A stretch of 62,888 nt of DNA, taken from assembly GCF_000380985.1 (NCBI RefSeq), contig NZ_KB905711.1:1-62888 (forward strand). The letters are read 5' to 3'. Of this stretch, positions 8,902 through 17,165 are shown piece by piece (position 1 is the stretch's first letter; each line of letters opens with the position of its first letter). Below the pieces are notes generated by a model that had not been told where the DNA came from, made no database searches, and saw nothing but the letters and a program-made list of their open reading frames with translations. This DNA is from Proteiniphilum acetatigenes DSM 18083 (GTDB lineage: Bacteria; Bacteroidota; Bacteroidia; Bacteroidales; Dysgonomonadaceae). A program made the translations under genes and the position numbers.

Positions 8902-9846
8902 TTGATTTTGAAACTCATTGATTTAACTGTAGAGAAAGGGATTGGTGATCTTTCATTTGTGGCGACTGTTGGTTTTTTTGATGGTGTACATATCGGTCAC
9001 AGGCATTTGATCGATCAGGTAAAGAAGGAGGCAGAGAGGCGCGGATTACCCTCGGCTGTGGTCACTTTCCCTGTACATCCCCGCAAAGTGTTACAGACAG
9101 ATTATCAGCCGGCGCTTTTATGCGGGTTTGATGAGAAAATTGAACAGTTGGCTACCGCAGGTATCGACTATTGTATCAGCCTTCCGTTTACCGTTGAACT
9201 TTCTCAACTCTCTGCAAGGGAATTTATGCAAAAGGTTTTGAAAGAACAGCTTCATGTGAATACGCTGCTTGTCGGTTATGATCACCGTTTCGGACATAAC
9301 AGAGAGGACAGTTATCCCGAATATAGCCAATATGGTAAGGAATTAGGTATGCAAGTAATCCTTGCTACCGAATTTCAATTGGGGGATAATGATGTGAGCT
9401 CTTCACAAATACGCCGGTTGTTGAAAGCGGGAAAGATCAAAGAAGCCAACGAGTTGTTATCATATAATTACAGGTTGTCGGGCAAGATTGTAGAGGGTTA
9501 TCAGGTAGGACGTACTATCGGCTATCCTACGGCTAATATGCGGGTTTGGGAACGTTATAAGGTAGTACCTGAACTGGGGGTTTATGCGGTGATGGTGCAT
9601 TTGCGCGATCTTATCTACCCTGGCATGTTGTATATTGGGAGACGTCCTACACTACATTCAGACAATGAGATCAGCGTAGAGGTCAATCTTTTCGACTTTG
9701 ACGGTAATTTGTATAATCAGTCGATGAGTGTGGAATTTATCGATTTTATCCGTACTGACCGGAAATTTGATACCAAAGAAGAATTGGTAGCACAAATCCA
9801 TCAGGATAAGGAATCAGTGAAACAACGATTGAAGAATAAAAAGTAA
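8902..9846 (+). CDS. ribF: Bifunctional riboflavin kinase/FAD synthetase
   Basis: RibF phosphorylates riboflavin to FMN and adenylates FMN to FAD. The N-terminal nucleotidyltransferase domain has GFFDGVHIGHRHLI and, later, SSSQIRRLL. The C-terminal kinase domain (from about residue 180) has GRTIGYPTANM and ends with the expected EFIDFIRTDRKFDTKEELVAQI. The 314-residue length is normal. There is no nearby ATG, so it must start at a TTG: either 8902 or 8908. The latter would give MKLIDLT and is equally plausible. Confidence 0.95.
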   Translation: MILKLIDLTVEKGIGDLSFVATVGFFDGVHIGHRHLIDQVKKEAERRGLPSAVVTFPVHPRKVLQTDYQPALLCGFDEKIEQLATAGIDYCISLPFTVELSQLSAREFMQKVLKEQLHVNTLLVGYDHRFGHNREDSYPEYSQYGKELGMQVILATEFQLGDNDVSSSQIRRLLKAGKIKEANELLSYNYRLSGKIVEGYQVGRTIGYPTANMRVWERYKVVPELGVYAVMVHLRDLIYPGMLYIGRRPTLHSDNEISVEVNLFDFDGNLYNQSMSVEFIDFIRTDRKFDTKEELVAQIHQDKESVKQRLKNKK

Positions 9847-9924
9847 TAGGGATCTGGTGTTGTTCCTGAAATCTTTCAGAACATTCAAAAACCTTTGCGA
9901 ATATATTCAGGTGTTGTATAAACG

Positions 9925-10968
9925 TCAATAGATGCCCATTGCATTCAACGCTCTTTGGTATGCCGCTGCGTTACGTGCATGTTCGGCATGGGTAGTTGCG
10001 AAGTTGTGCCGGCCGGAAAGATCGTCTTTGGCGCACATAAAAAGATACCGGTGCTGCTGGGGCAATAATGTGGCTTCTATCGCCTGTATGGAAGGGACGC
10101 GGATCGGCCCCGGAGGAAGTCCGCCGTTCTTATATGTATTATAAGGCGATTCTACCTCAAGATGTCTGAATAGAATGCGTCGCAATGCGAAATCTCCCAC
10201 TGCGAACTTTACCGTCGGATCGGCTTCCAATCGCATACCCCTGTTTAATCGGTTCAGGTATAATCCTGCCACGATAGGATATTCATCGGCATAAGTGGCT
10301 TCTTCCTCCACAATAGATGCCAGGGTAGAGACCTGCACAGGCGTAAGTCCTATTTTCCCGGCCTTCTCTTTTCGCTCTTCATTCCAGAAAAGTTCATACT
10401 CCCTTTTCATACGGTTCAGCAGATTGTCGATGCTTGTATCCCAGTATACTTCATAGGTATTAGGTATAAACATTGAGATGAATGTATATTCGTCGAACCC
10501 GAACTTCTCGGCATTGGCAGGATCTTCGAGTGCATTCAGCAATGAAAGGCTGTCAATCATCAACTGTTGTGAGATACGTCCTGCCAGATTTTCCCTGATC
10601 CGTATATTATTGAATGTGAGATTTACCGGGGTTTGGGTTCCCGACCGCAACTTACGTATCACATCCGGCATTGTCATGCCGTCTTCAATGGCGTATCTCC
10701 CGGTTTTTACCATGTTGGGATAATTCATGCGCTCAGCCAGCAGCCGGAAGATCTTTTCAGAAGGGAGCCCCGCCTCTTCTTTCAGTTGCCTTACTACCTC
10801 TTCATAACTCTTTTCCTGGTCGATATGGATATATGTTGTTTCCGTAAGTGAGAACGGCTGAAAGACTGTACTATACAGGTAAATCCCTGCTGCAATGAAT
10901 ACCAGCAATAGGCTACCGGTGATCAGTAGGACTGTTTTATTTCTTTTTTTCTTCTTTATCTGTTCCAT
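9925..10968 (-). CDS. mltG: Endolytic murein transglycosylase MltG (YceG family)
   Basis: MltG cuts nascent glycan strands at the inner membrane and helps set their length. A basic N-terminus (KKKKRNK) is followed by one membrane segment (LLITGSLLLVFIAAGIYLY) and a LysM-like part. The YceG catalytic domain contains the catalytic Glu in LASIVEEEATYADEYP, then AGLYLNRL and RLEADPTV. The end, with CAKDDLSGRHNFATTHAEH, is typical. The start at 10968 is preferred over 11034 because the extra 22 residues look non-coding and lie upstream of a possible -7 element (10997-11004, minus). It converges with ribF. Confidence 0.93.
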   Translation of the reverse strand: MEQIKKKKRNKTVLLITGSLLLVFIAAGIYLYSTVFQPFSLTETTYIHIDQEKSYEEVVRQLKEEAGLPSEKIFRLLAERMNYPNMVKTGRYAIEDGMTMPDVIRKLRSGTQTPVNLTFNNIRIRENLAGRISQQLMIDSLSLLNALEDPANAEKFGFDEYTFISMFIPNTYEVYWDTSIDNLLNRMKREYELFWNEERKEKAGKIGLTPVQVSTLASIVEEEATYADEYPIVAGLYLNRLNRGMRLEADPTVKFAVGDFALRRILFRHLEVESPYNTYKNGGLPPGPIRVPSIQAIEATLLPQQHRYLFMCAKDDLSGRHNFATTHAEHARNAAAYQRALNAMGIY

Positions 10969-11107
10969 TTTGTATAGTGACTCATGAGAACCGATACAAA
11001 AATAGAATATTTTTGTTAAGCATGAGCAGAACAAATTTATTTGTTTTGCCGGGCGGAGAAAATATCTAATGAAATTGAATGTTTTCGTTTGAAAAAGTCA
11101 CCTTTTC

Positions 11108-11139
11108 TTTGACAAGTTGAAAACAATCTTGTATATTTG
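11108..11139 (+). promoter_or_regulatory. Promoter of tRNA-Ser (TTTG, 20-bp spacer, TATATTTG)
   Basis: TTTG at 11108-11111 and TATATTTG at 11132-11139 are separated by exactly 20 bp, a textbook Bacteroidota promoter. It sits 26 bp before the tRNA. Confidence 0.8.
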
Positions 11140-11164
11140 CATCCGATTTCGCGGAAATCCACAA

Positions 11165-11251
11165 GGAAGTGTGGGTGAGTGGCTGAAACCAGCAGTTTGC
11201 TAAACTGCCGTACGGGTAACCGTACCGGGGGTTCGAATCCCCCCGCTTCCG
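11165..11251 (+). tRNA. tRNA-Ser (anticodon GCT)
   Basis: The acceptor stem GGAAGTG pairs with CGCTTCC (one G-T pair). The anticodon loop TTGCTAA gives GCT. A long variable arm (TACGGGTAACCGTA) marks a class II serine tRNA, and the T-arm has GGTTCGAATCC. The discriminator is G. CCA is not encoded. Confidence 0.95.
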
Positions 11252-11260
11252 CGAAATAGT

Positions 11261-11293
11261 AAACCCTTGTAGGCGACTAGTTTACAGGGGTTT
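11261..11293 (+). terminator. Intrinsic terminator after tRNA-Ser
   Basis: An 11-bp stem with one G-T pair (11261-11271 with 11283-11293) ends in a T-run. It also lies just past the end of the convergent minus-strand gene and may serve both. Confidence 0.8.
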
Positions 11294-11297
11294 TTGA

Positions 11298-12623
11298 TTA
11301 TTTGCCCAATGAAAAACGGAGACCCACCCTAAGATTAACGTTCACAGGCTTTTCCTTATATATTGTTTCAACCTCACTTCCATTCTTAAAATAATAGATC
11401 ACCCCCGGCTCTGCATACAATCCTATCTTTGAAAAAAGATTATATTCCACGCCTACCGAGGTGTTGATCGACCATTGCAACCGGTCTATGGATATGTTAT
11501 CTTTTTCGGTGGATTCAGGTTTATCATTGATGACATAATCCGTGCTTAATTTGCCGGAAACATTCTTTTCGACCATTCCTCCTCCTGATACATAGATTGA
11601 TATATTCCTGACCTTCCAGAGATTATAATTAATGCCCAGAGGGATACCAATATTGTGCAGGGTTTGTTCACTTGTATAATAATGACTGTTACTGCCCGAC
11701 CGGAGTTGCGACGATAGTATGGTATAGGTTAATCCGCTTGTAAGACTCCATTTTTCGTCTAAATTATACTTTATGGAGGCTCCCATTGTCACGGGCTGTC
11801 TATGTTTCGCCTCAGTATAGACCGCACTCTGTTTATTTGCAGCAACAATCCCTTCATGCGGGTATTTTACCAAAAGAGGCGCCACATCATCCTCTTTTCC
11901 CATAGAGATCTCTTCGGCCAAAAAACTTCTGTAACCATTGTATGTATTTGAAGAGCCTGATGAGATATTTGATGCATAAAGACTTGTCTGCCACCTCGCG
12001 GGTTTGTTCCGCCGTGTAATAACCGGATAATGGGTATTGGGTTCAGGCGTATGATAATCGTGACGCTGGTCTCTTGATACAGAATACCTATCGGTAGCTT
12101 TTTCCTCTATACCGGATTCTTCTTCCGGATATTCGCTTTGGTATCCATTGTCAGGTTTGTCCTTTTCCTTATCAATAAAGAAATCATCCGTTTTTCTGTC
12201 TGCAGACGCTGTGGAAGCCAATGCTGAGAAGATTGCGGTATTTTTATCAGGGGTAAGGGATCCATGGTGGCCTTCTTCCGTGAGAAGAATCCCCTCATTA
12301 TCGTGATCTATGGAGAGATTATTCCCCGGCTTGTGTTCCACTTCCGGTCTCTGAGTAATTGCAGGAGAGTGCAGGGTATCTTTATTCAGAAAAAAATCTC
12401 CGACAAAAAGCAGGACTAACAGGATGGCTGCTACCGCACCAATCCTTTTAACCCACAACAGGTTCTTTTTTTCTCCTGATGGAGATTGAACAGGGCGTTC
12501 CACCGTCCGGAAAGGGAGTTCTTTGGTTACGATCTGCTCAATATCTTCCCATAATCCATCCGGAGAAGGTTCTTCATGAGCTTCCATCCTTTTACGCAGA
12601 TTATCCGACCACTGACTATTCAT
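11298..12623 (-). CDS. Anti-sigma-like membrane protein with predicted C-terminal outer-membrane beta-barrel
   Basis: The protein has three parts. Residues 1-55 (WSDNLRKRMEAHEEPSPDGLWEDIEQ) look like the cytoplasmic sigma-binding end seen beside many Bacteroidota ECF sigma genes. One membrane segment follows at about 60-80 (IGAVAAILLVLLFVGDFFL). After a long, polar low-complexity linker, the last 190 residues read as beta-strands of a small porin-like barrel (GASIKYNLDEKWSLTSGLTY, ending in LRVGLRFSLGK). It starts 7 bp after the sigma gene ends, so the two are surely co-expressed. Joining the inner membrane to the envelope could let it sense envelope state. Function is inferred from context. 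Confidence 0.75.
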   Translation of the reverse strand: MNSQWSDNLRKRMEAHEEPSPDGLWEDIEQIVTKELPFRTVERPVQSPSGEKKNLLWVKRIGAVAAILLVLLFVGDFFLNKDTLHSPAITQRPEVEHKPGNNLSIDHDNEGILLTEEGHHGSLTPDKNTAIFSALASTASADRKTDDFFIDKEKDKPDNGYQSEYPEEESGIEEKATDRYSVSRDQRHDYHTPEPNTHYPVITRRNKPARWQTSLYASNISSGSSNTYNGYRSFLAEEISMGKEDDVAPLLVKYPHEGIVAANKQSAVYTEAKHRQPVTMGASIKYNLDEKWSLTSGLTYTILSSQLRSGSNSHYYTSEQTLHNIGIPLGINYNLWKVRNISIYVSGGGMVEKNVSGKLSTDYVINDKPESTEKDNISIDRLQWSINTSVGVEYNLFSKIGLYAEPGVIYYFKNGSEVETIYKEKPVNVNLRVGLRFSLGK

Positions 12624-12630
12624 GACTTCA

Positions 12631-13194
12631 TTATTTTAAAGACTTGTACTCATTAATCTGCTTTGCTAAAAAACTTTTAGCCCTATGCAACTGTGATGCC
12701 GAGGTATTTTCCGTAATATTCAATATCGATGCAATTTCTTTGTGGCTTTTCTCTTCAAAAATATACAGGTTGAACACTGTCCTGTATCCCGCCGGAAGGG
12801 CCCGGATCATCTCTAATATGGCCGATGCCGGAATTTGTTCAAAATCAGCTTCTTCTTCACTGATATCCGGTAAATCCCATATCGGGCTATTGATGATATT
12901 CAATCTCTCATTTTCTTTGAGAAACTTTAATGATTCATTGACTACTATACGGCTGCTCCATGCTTTTAGAGATCCCACTCCCTTGTATTTAAAATTGGCT
13001 ATTGATTTGAATATCTTTATAAAACTTTCCTGTAAGACATCCTTTACATCGTCACTGTTAGAGATATAACGAGAGCATACTGTGGTAAGATACCCAGAAT
13101 AATTATTGTAGAACTCTTTCATAGCAATGATATCGCCCGATAAGATCTTTCTCAGTAGCTCTTGCTCATTATCTTTCTTCTCTAACATCGACAT
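12631..13194 (-). CDS. ECF-type RNA polymerase sigma factor
   Basis: This is a sigma-70 family protein of the extracytoplasmic-function group. Region 2 contains YLTTVCSRYISNSDDVKDVLQESFIKIFKSI, and region 4 contains FNLYIFEEKSHKEIASILNI followed by SQLHRAKSFL. Regions 1 and 3 are absent, as expected. A -7 element covers the upstream ATG at 13233, so translation should begin at the ATG at 13194 or 13188. It lies between a NigD-like lipoprotein gene and the anti-sigma-like gene, both on the same strand. Confidence 0.92.
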   Translation of the reverse strand: MSMLEKKDNEQELLRKILSGDIIAMKEFYNNYSGYLTTVCSRYISNSDDVKDVLQESFIKIFKSIANFKYKGVGSLKAWSSRIVVNESLKFLKENERLNIINSPIWDLPDISEEEADFEQIPASAILEMIRALPAGYRTVFNLYIFEEKSHKEIASILNITENTSASQLHRAKSFLAKQINEYKSLK

Positions 13195-13230
13195 CAAGAA
13201 ACTTTCTAAACCAGAGGTTGTACCATTCCA

Positions 13231-13238
13231 CAAAGGTA
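13231..13238 (-). promoter_or_regulatory. -7 promoter element for the ECF sigma operon
   Basis: The minus strand reads TACCTTTG. Its position over the first possible ATG argues that the sigma gene starts further down, at 13194 or 13188. Confidence 0.6.
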
Positions 13239-13324
13239 CAACCTCATAATTATTCTGACCGTAAAAAAAACTTTTTATTTTACAGGTACAGATATTCCGT
13301 TTTTTTTGTCTTTATCGTTTTTCC

Positions 13325-14065
13325 CTATTTTACATTAACCTCACTCCTTTCGTATGTTATTGCTGATTGGACGGGGGATGAAGCCTGGGAGTTATAGTCA
13401 AATTCTACTGACTTCTCTCCGCTGAATGAATTCCATTTCAACTTCAATTTCACTGTTTCGCCTTCCGTATCAGGCAATTTATCCAGTTTGAACGCTACCA
13501 AAGCATCTCCCATTGTTCCATGTATATCACCGGAAGCATTATGCCTGAATTCCACTTCATACGGTTTCTCGGGATCCGGGCTTTCAAGAAGATTGACATA
13601 ATGGATCTTTCCCCGGTCTCCTCCCCATAGGGTCCTGAAACGCAAGGTGAGATAACCGTCCTCTACAATCGTCACCCAATCATTAACGATCTCCACGGGA
13701 TCATTTCCATATTCAGTATCATTTTCATCTCCCAAATCGGGAACCATCGGTTTTGTCCGGATGCTGTCAATCCAGTTTACATGTACGGCTTTGCTGTATA
13801 TTCCACTAGGTTCATCGACCTCTTTGTAGTTCACTAAAGCACGGACTTCTTTGGAATCGAAGGGATGTTTCGTCAGGTTTACAGGCAGTAGCGTTGTCTT
13901 GTCATCCAATTGCAGATAAACAGAGTTGTCGTCGACTGCCTTGACTGTCACAAGCGCGTTTGGCCAATAACTGTATCCCGGGGAGTCATTATCCAGGCAT
14001 GACTGAAATAAAAGGAGGAAACAAAAAAAGCCTCCTGTCAATAAAAGTGGTTTTGTAATCTTCAT
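13325..14065 (-). CDS. NigD-like lipoprotein
   Basis: Residues 1-23 are a lipoprotein signal ending in LFQSC. The N-terminal part (NALVTVKAVDDNSVYLQLDDKTTLLPVN) matches the NigD-like OB-fold domain. The C-terminal part, with WVTIVEDGYLTLRFRTLWGG and KLDKLPDTEGETVKLKLKW, matches the NigD beta-sandwich domain. The fold is typical of Bacteroidales surface or periplasmic lipoproteins of unknown function. It lies 86 bp upstream of the sigma gene on the same strand, but a separate -7 element there suggests at least partly separate transcription. Confidence 0.85.
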   Translation of the reverse strand: MKITKPLLLTGGFFCFLLLFQSCLDNDSPGYSYWPNALVTVKAVDDNSVYLQLDDKTTLLPVNLTKHPFDSKEVRALVNYKEVDEPSGIYSKAVHVNWIDSIRTKPMVPDLGDENDTEYGNDPVEIVNDWVTIVEDGYLTLRFRTLWGGDRGKIHYVNLLESPDPEKPYEVEFRHNASGDIHGTMGDALVAFKLDKLPDTEGETVKLKLKWNSFSGEKSVEFDYNSQASSPVQSAITYERSEVNVK

Positions 14066-14260
14066 AACTTCAATATTGATAAATTGTTATACATTTTATA
14101 TTTCTCGCGTTCTATAAATACTAAATCCTGAAAATATGGAAACCTTGCATCAGGATAATTTATTTAACAAAATTTACCAATAAATTTCTATTATGATCCA
14201 TCCCTCTGAATATGCCGGAATCTTATCAGTATCCCATAAAAATTGAATTGTTCATTAAAA

Positions 14261-14332
14261 TTAGGCATTTTCTCGCAATGACATAGTCCAAGCAAGCTTG
14301 TCTTCTGTTCATATTGCTTAACGAAAATGTTG
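14261..14332 (+). repeat. Dispersed intergenic repeat, copy B
   Basis: It begins with TTAGGCATTTT, continues with TCGCAATGACATA, and ends with 41 bases matching copy A at 39 positions. It lies in the 488-bp gap between the NigD-like gene and the small ORF. The rest of that gap (14066-14260) is AT-rich and shows nothing else to me. Confidence 0.8.
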
Positions 14333-14394
14333 TATTAAAATATCTTTGTGATAGACTAATTCTATCTCATTATGCAAAAATCTATCAAAAATAT

Positions 14395-14425
14395 GTTGTA
14401 TAACATGTTTTTTGTTGTATCTTTG
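14395..14425 (+). promoter_or_regulatory. Promoter of the small-ORF transcript
   Basis: TATCTTTG at 14418-14425 is an exact -7 match, with GTTG at 14395-14398 about 19 bp upstream. A second TATCTTTG lies at 14341-14348. Transcription would start near 14432, leaving a leader of about 120 nt. Confidence 0.6.
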
Positions 14426-14553
14426 TGTCGATTTAAATGGCAAGCGAGTTATTTGAAATCACTTTTAGGTTATCAATTAATTTACTGACAAGGGCTTCTT
14501 GTAACTTGTGAACGGTTGCCGATAAATCATAACTTTTAAATGAAAGGAAAATT

Positions 14554-14700
14554 ATGACTATCAAAAGCCTAACTAAAGAAGAAATTCTGTCTCAGATAAA
14601 ATATCTGGAGCAGAACATCTCAAACGGGTCTGCTGCATACCGTGCAAACAGGGTGAACAGGCTTAGGAGTTTGAGAGCCGGCTTGCGTATGGCGAGCTGA
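14554..14700 (+). CDS. Small basic protein (48 residues), unrecognised
   Basis: The ATG follows AAAGGAAA, a strong ribosome binding site for this genome. The peptide starts MTIKSLTKEEILSQIKYLEQ and ends RLRSLRAGLRMAS. It is helical, with an acidic front half and an Arg-rich back half (six Arg in the last 17 residues). No transmembrane segment or Cys is present. It has its own promoter and its own terminator, with a 120-nt leader and a structured tail, so either the peptide or the RNA could be the functional product. I do not recognise the family. Confidence 0.6.
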   Translation: MTIKSLTKEEILSQIKYLEQNISNGSAAYRANRVNRLRSLRAGLRMAS

Positions 14701-14718
14701 TGAAAAGGACTGGTGTCT

Positions 14719-14755
14719 GAAGCTGAGTAATCCGAAAAGGGATTACGAAAGCTTT
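14719..14755 (+). other. Extended RNA hairpin after the small ORF
   Basis: GTAATCC (14727-14733) pairs with GGATTAC (14740-14746). An outer AAGCT/AGCTT stem (14720-14724 with 14750-14754) is separated from it by a small GA/GAA internal loop. It sits between the ORF stop and the terminator, which suggests a structured RNA part of the same transcript. Confidence 0.5.
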
Positions 14756-14788
14756 GATTTAAGAAACTAATTGAATAAAATATATAGT

Positions 14789-14813
14789 AAGGCTGTTTTA
14801 TACAGCCTTTTTT
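14789..14813 (+). terminator. Intrinsic terminator of the small-ORF transcript
   Basis: An 8-bp stem (AAGGCTGT with ACAGCCTT), a 5-nt loop and a run of six T make a strong terminator. Confidence 0.9.
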
Positions 14814-14887
14814 GCTTTTTGTAAAGCAGTGCGATTGTATTATAATCATTTATATAGGAAATCGTCTATTGAAATAATATTTTTATA

Positions 14888-14895
14888 TATCTTTG
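14888..14895 (+). promoter_or_regulatory. -7 promoter element for the aminotransferase gene
   Basis: TATCTTTG lies 40 bp before the ATG at 14936. No good -33 match was seen at the usual spacing. Confidence 0.6.
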
Positions 14896-14935
14896 CCTCC
14901 GTTATCTAACAAAAAGTCTAAATTTATTACAATTT

Positions 14936-16132
14936 ATGAAGGATTTATTATCAGTCAGACTGACCGCCCTATCGCCTTCTGAAACGTTCGCGATGGCACA
15001 AAAGAGCAATGAACTGAAAGCTCAGGGCATTGATGTGATCAACATGAGTGTGGGGGAACCCGACTTTAATACCCCTAAGCATATAAAGGAGGCGGCCAAG
15101 AAAGCGATTGACGATAATTTCTCTTTTTATTCTCCAGTGGCCGGATTTCCCGACCTGAAGAAAGCGATTTGCGAAAAGCTGCAAGCCGAAAATGAGCTGG
15201 AATATACTCCTGCTCAAATTGTAGTCTCCGGTGGAGCAAAACAGTCGTTGTGTAATGTTATCCTTTCTATTGTGGACAAGGGTGAAGAGGTGATTATTCC
15301 CGCACCTTACTGGGTGAGTTATCCGGAGATGGTAAAACTTGCGGAAGGAACACCGGTCTTCGTTTATGCCGGAATTGAGCAGAATTTTAAAATCACTCCG
15401 CAGCAACTGGAAGAAGCTATCACTCCGAAGACCAAAGCGCTGATCCTCTGTTCTCCGTCGAATCCGACCGGAAGTGTATATACCAAAGAAGAATTAGCTG
15501 CATTAGCCGGTGTACTGGAAAAATATCCACAAGTGTATGTGATTGCCGACGAGATATATGAACATATCAACTATATTGGACAACATGAGTCGATCGCGCA
15601 GTTCAGTACTGTTCGTGACCGTGTGATAGTGATAAACGGAGTGTCGAAAGGATATGCCATGACCGGATGGCGTATAGGATGGATTGCCGCACCGCAGTGG
15701 ATCGCATCGGCTTGTAATATGTTGCAGGGGCAATATACATCGGGTCCGTCTTCAATCTCTCAAAAAGCAGCCCTGGCAGCCTATACCGGAGATCAATCCT
15801 GCGTGGGAGAGATGCGGATAGCTTTTGAAAGGAGAAGGAACCTCATCGTAGAGTTACTGGGACAGATTCCCGGATTGAAGGTGAACAGCCCGATGGGTGC
15901 TTTCTATATTTTCCCTGACTGCTCAAGCTATTTGGGACGGTCATATAACGGAAAAACAATACAGACAGCTACAGATCTGGCGATGTATATACTGGAAGAG
16001 GCTCATGTAGCGTGTGTGGGTGGCGATGCTTTTGGTGCACCCGGATGCATTCGTTTGTCGTATGCCACTTCCGATGAAAGCATCACCGAAGCGATTGCGC
16101 GCATCAAAAAGGCGCTGGAAAAGTTGTCGTAA
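14936..16132 (+). CDS. Pyridoxal-phosphate aminotransferase class I/II (aspartate aminotransferase type)
   Basis: The protein transfers amino groups between an amino acid, probably aspartate, and 2-oxoglutarate. It has the class I fold, with NMSVGEPDFNTPKHIKEAAK near the start and LCSPSNPTGSVYTKEEL in the middle. The PLP-binding lysine lies in VINGVSKGYAMTGWRIGW, and the substrate-carboxylate Arg is in CIRLSYATSDE near the end. Length (398 residues) and pattern match the 1-beta/AspC-like subgroup of Bacteroidota. The gene is monocistronic, with its own promoter and a good terminator. Confidence 0.93.
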   Translation: MKDLLSVRLTALSPSETFAMAQKSNELKAQGIDVINMSVGEPDFNTPKHIKEAAKKAIDDNFSFYSPVAGFPDLKKAICEKLQAENELEYTPAQIVVSGGAKQSLCNVILSIVDKGEEVIIPAPYWVSYPEMVKLAEGTPVFVYAGIEQNFKITPQQLEEAITPKTKALILCSPSNPTGSVYTKEELAALAGVLEKYPQVYVIADEIYEHINYIGQHESIAQFSTVRDRVIVINGVSKGYAMTGWRIGWIAAPQWIASACNMLQGQYTSGPSSISQKAALAAYTGDQSCVGEMRIAFERRRNLIVELLGQIPGLKVNSPMGAFYIFPDCSSYLGRSYNGKTIQTATDLAMYILEEAHVACVGGDAFGAPGCIRLSYATSDESITEAIARIKKALEKLS

Positions 16133-16173
16133 GGTCTGAAATCGCTTAGATTTACTGAAATATACTTTAAAAG

Positions 16174-16202
16174 AGCCCGGTTGACTTTAATCAAACCGGG
16201 CT
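16174..16202 (+). terminator. Intrinsic terminator of the aminotransferase gene
   Basis: A perfect 9-bp stem (AGCCCGGTT with AACCGGGCT) is followed by TTATTTATTAT. Confidence 0.8.
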
Positions 16203-16223
16203 TTATTTATTATATTACCTGAC

Positions 16224-16287
16224 TCAATTTTCGCAGGTACATCCAGGCGAATGATTTAGTTGCAATTGTACTTCTTGCGAAAATTGA
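16224..16287. repeat. Imperfect inverted repeat between convergent genes
   Basis: The outer arms TCAATTTTCGCA (16224-16235) and TGCGAAAATTGA (16276-16287) are perfect over 12 bp. Inner arms GTACA (16237-16241) and TGTAC (16267-16271) extend the hairpin. The left arm also occurs in repeat copy A (879-890). It may be a terminator for the gene ending at 16305 or a small repeat element. Confidence 0.5.
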
Positions 16288-16304
16288 ATTGGCTGATTAA
16301 TCTG

Positions 16305-17165
16305 TTACATCTTTACCTGAATTACTACCGGAAAGTGGTCGGAAGGAAACCGTCCGTATGGCCTGTCGTTTAGTACCCCGTATTTTTTGACTGTGATGCC
16401 GGAGCTAACCCAGATGTAATCGATCCGGCTATTTGAAGGTGCGTCCGGTCTGAACGCATTGAAAGTGCCTTCTGTCCCGTAAGGAGGTTCCTCGGTTACA
16501 AGGTAGGAGTCATTAAGTTTACCTGCATTATAAATGGTTTGAATAGGTTCATCGTCAGGGGTGGCGTTAAAGTCGCCGGTAGCGAATACCGGGCTGTCTC
16601 CCGCAATCTGCTCGATCTTTTCTATCAGTAACAGCGAAGAATTCTTGCGTGCCACTTTTCCTTCGTGGTCGTAGTGTGAGTTGAACACAAAGAACTCTTT
16701 TCCCGATTCGATATCTTTGAATTTCGCCCATGAGCAGATGCGGTTGCAACAGGTGGCGTCCCATCCTTTCCCCGGCACCTCAGGTGTTTCGGAGAACCAG
16801 AAATCACCATTGTCAAGCAATTCCAAACGATCTTTTTTGTAGATGATGGCCGAATGTTCACCGGCATCCTTACCATCATCACGCCCGGCTCCCACATAGG
16901 CATAGCCGTTCAATTCAAGAATATCATCAAGTTGATGCTTAAATCCTTCCTGAGTGCCGATGATGTCAAGATCATGGAATCTGATCAGGCCTTTCACCAT
17001 CTCTTTCCTGTTCGGCCAGGCATTCTCACCATCGTTAGGGGTGTCCATCCTCAGGTTGAACGATGCTACTCTCAGGTTGCATTCTTTCCCACTACTGTTA
17101 TTCGTGCAGGCTGCTGCTATTATTGTCATAAGAGACAAACCTAAAATAAATACTGTTTTTTTCAT
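16305..17165 (-). CDS. Endonuclease/exonuclease/phosphatase family lipoprotein
   Basis: The protein has a lipoprotein signal (IIAAAC, then TNNSSG) and a full endonuclease/exonuclease/phosphatase fold. Visible active-site segments are VASFNLRMDT, IIGTQEGFKHQ, FVFNSHYDHEG, ATGDFNATPDDEP, SRIDYIW and the last SDHFPVV with the catalytic His. Members cut phosphodiester bonds in nucleic acids, phosphoinositides or sphingomyelin, so the substrate cannot be told. The anchor places it outside the cytoplasm. It lies downstream of a SusC/SusD pair, and its ATG overlaps the TGA of a truncated upstream reading frame, so it was once translationally coupled to a lost gene. Confidence 0.88.
   Translation of the reverse strand: MKKTVFILGLSLMTIIAAACTNNSSGKECNLRVASFNLRMDTPNDGENAWPNRKEMVKGLIRFHDLDIIGTQEGFKHQLDDILELNGYAYVGAGRDDGKDAGEHSAIIYKKDRLELLDNGDFWFSETPEVPGKGWDATCCNRICSWAKFKDIESGKEFFVFNSHYDHEGKVARKNSSLLLIEKIEQIAGDSPVFATGDFNATPDDEPIQTIYNAGKLNDSYLVTEEPPYGTEGTFNAFRPDAPSNSRIDYIWVSSGITVKKYGVLNDRPYGRFPSDHFPVVIQVKM

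Noticed and set aside
14592-14849. Minus-strand frame of 85 codons opposite the small ORF
   Set aside because: It runs through the terminator and the hairpin, has no ribosome site, and opposes a unit with clear signals.
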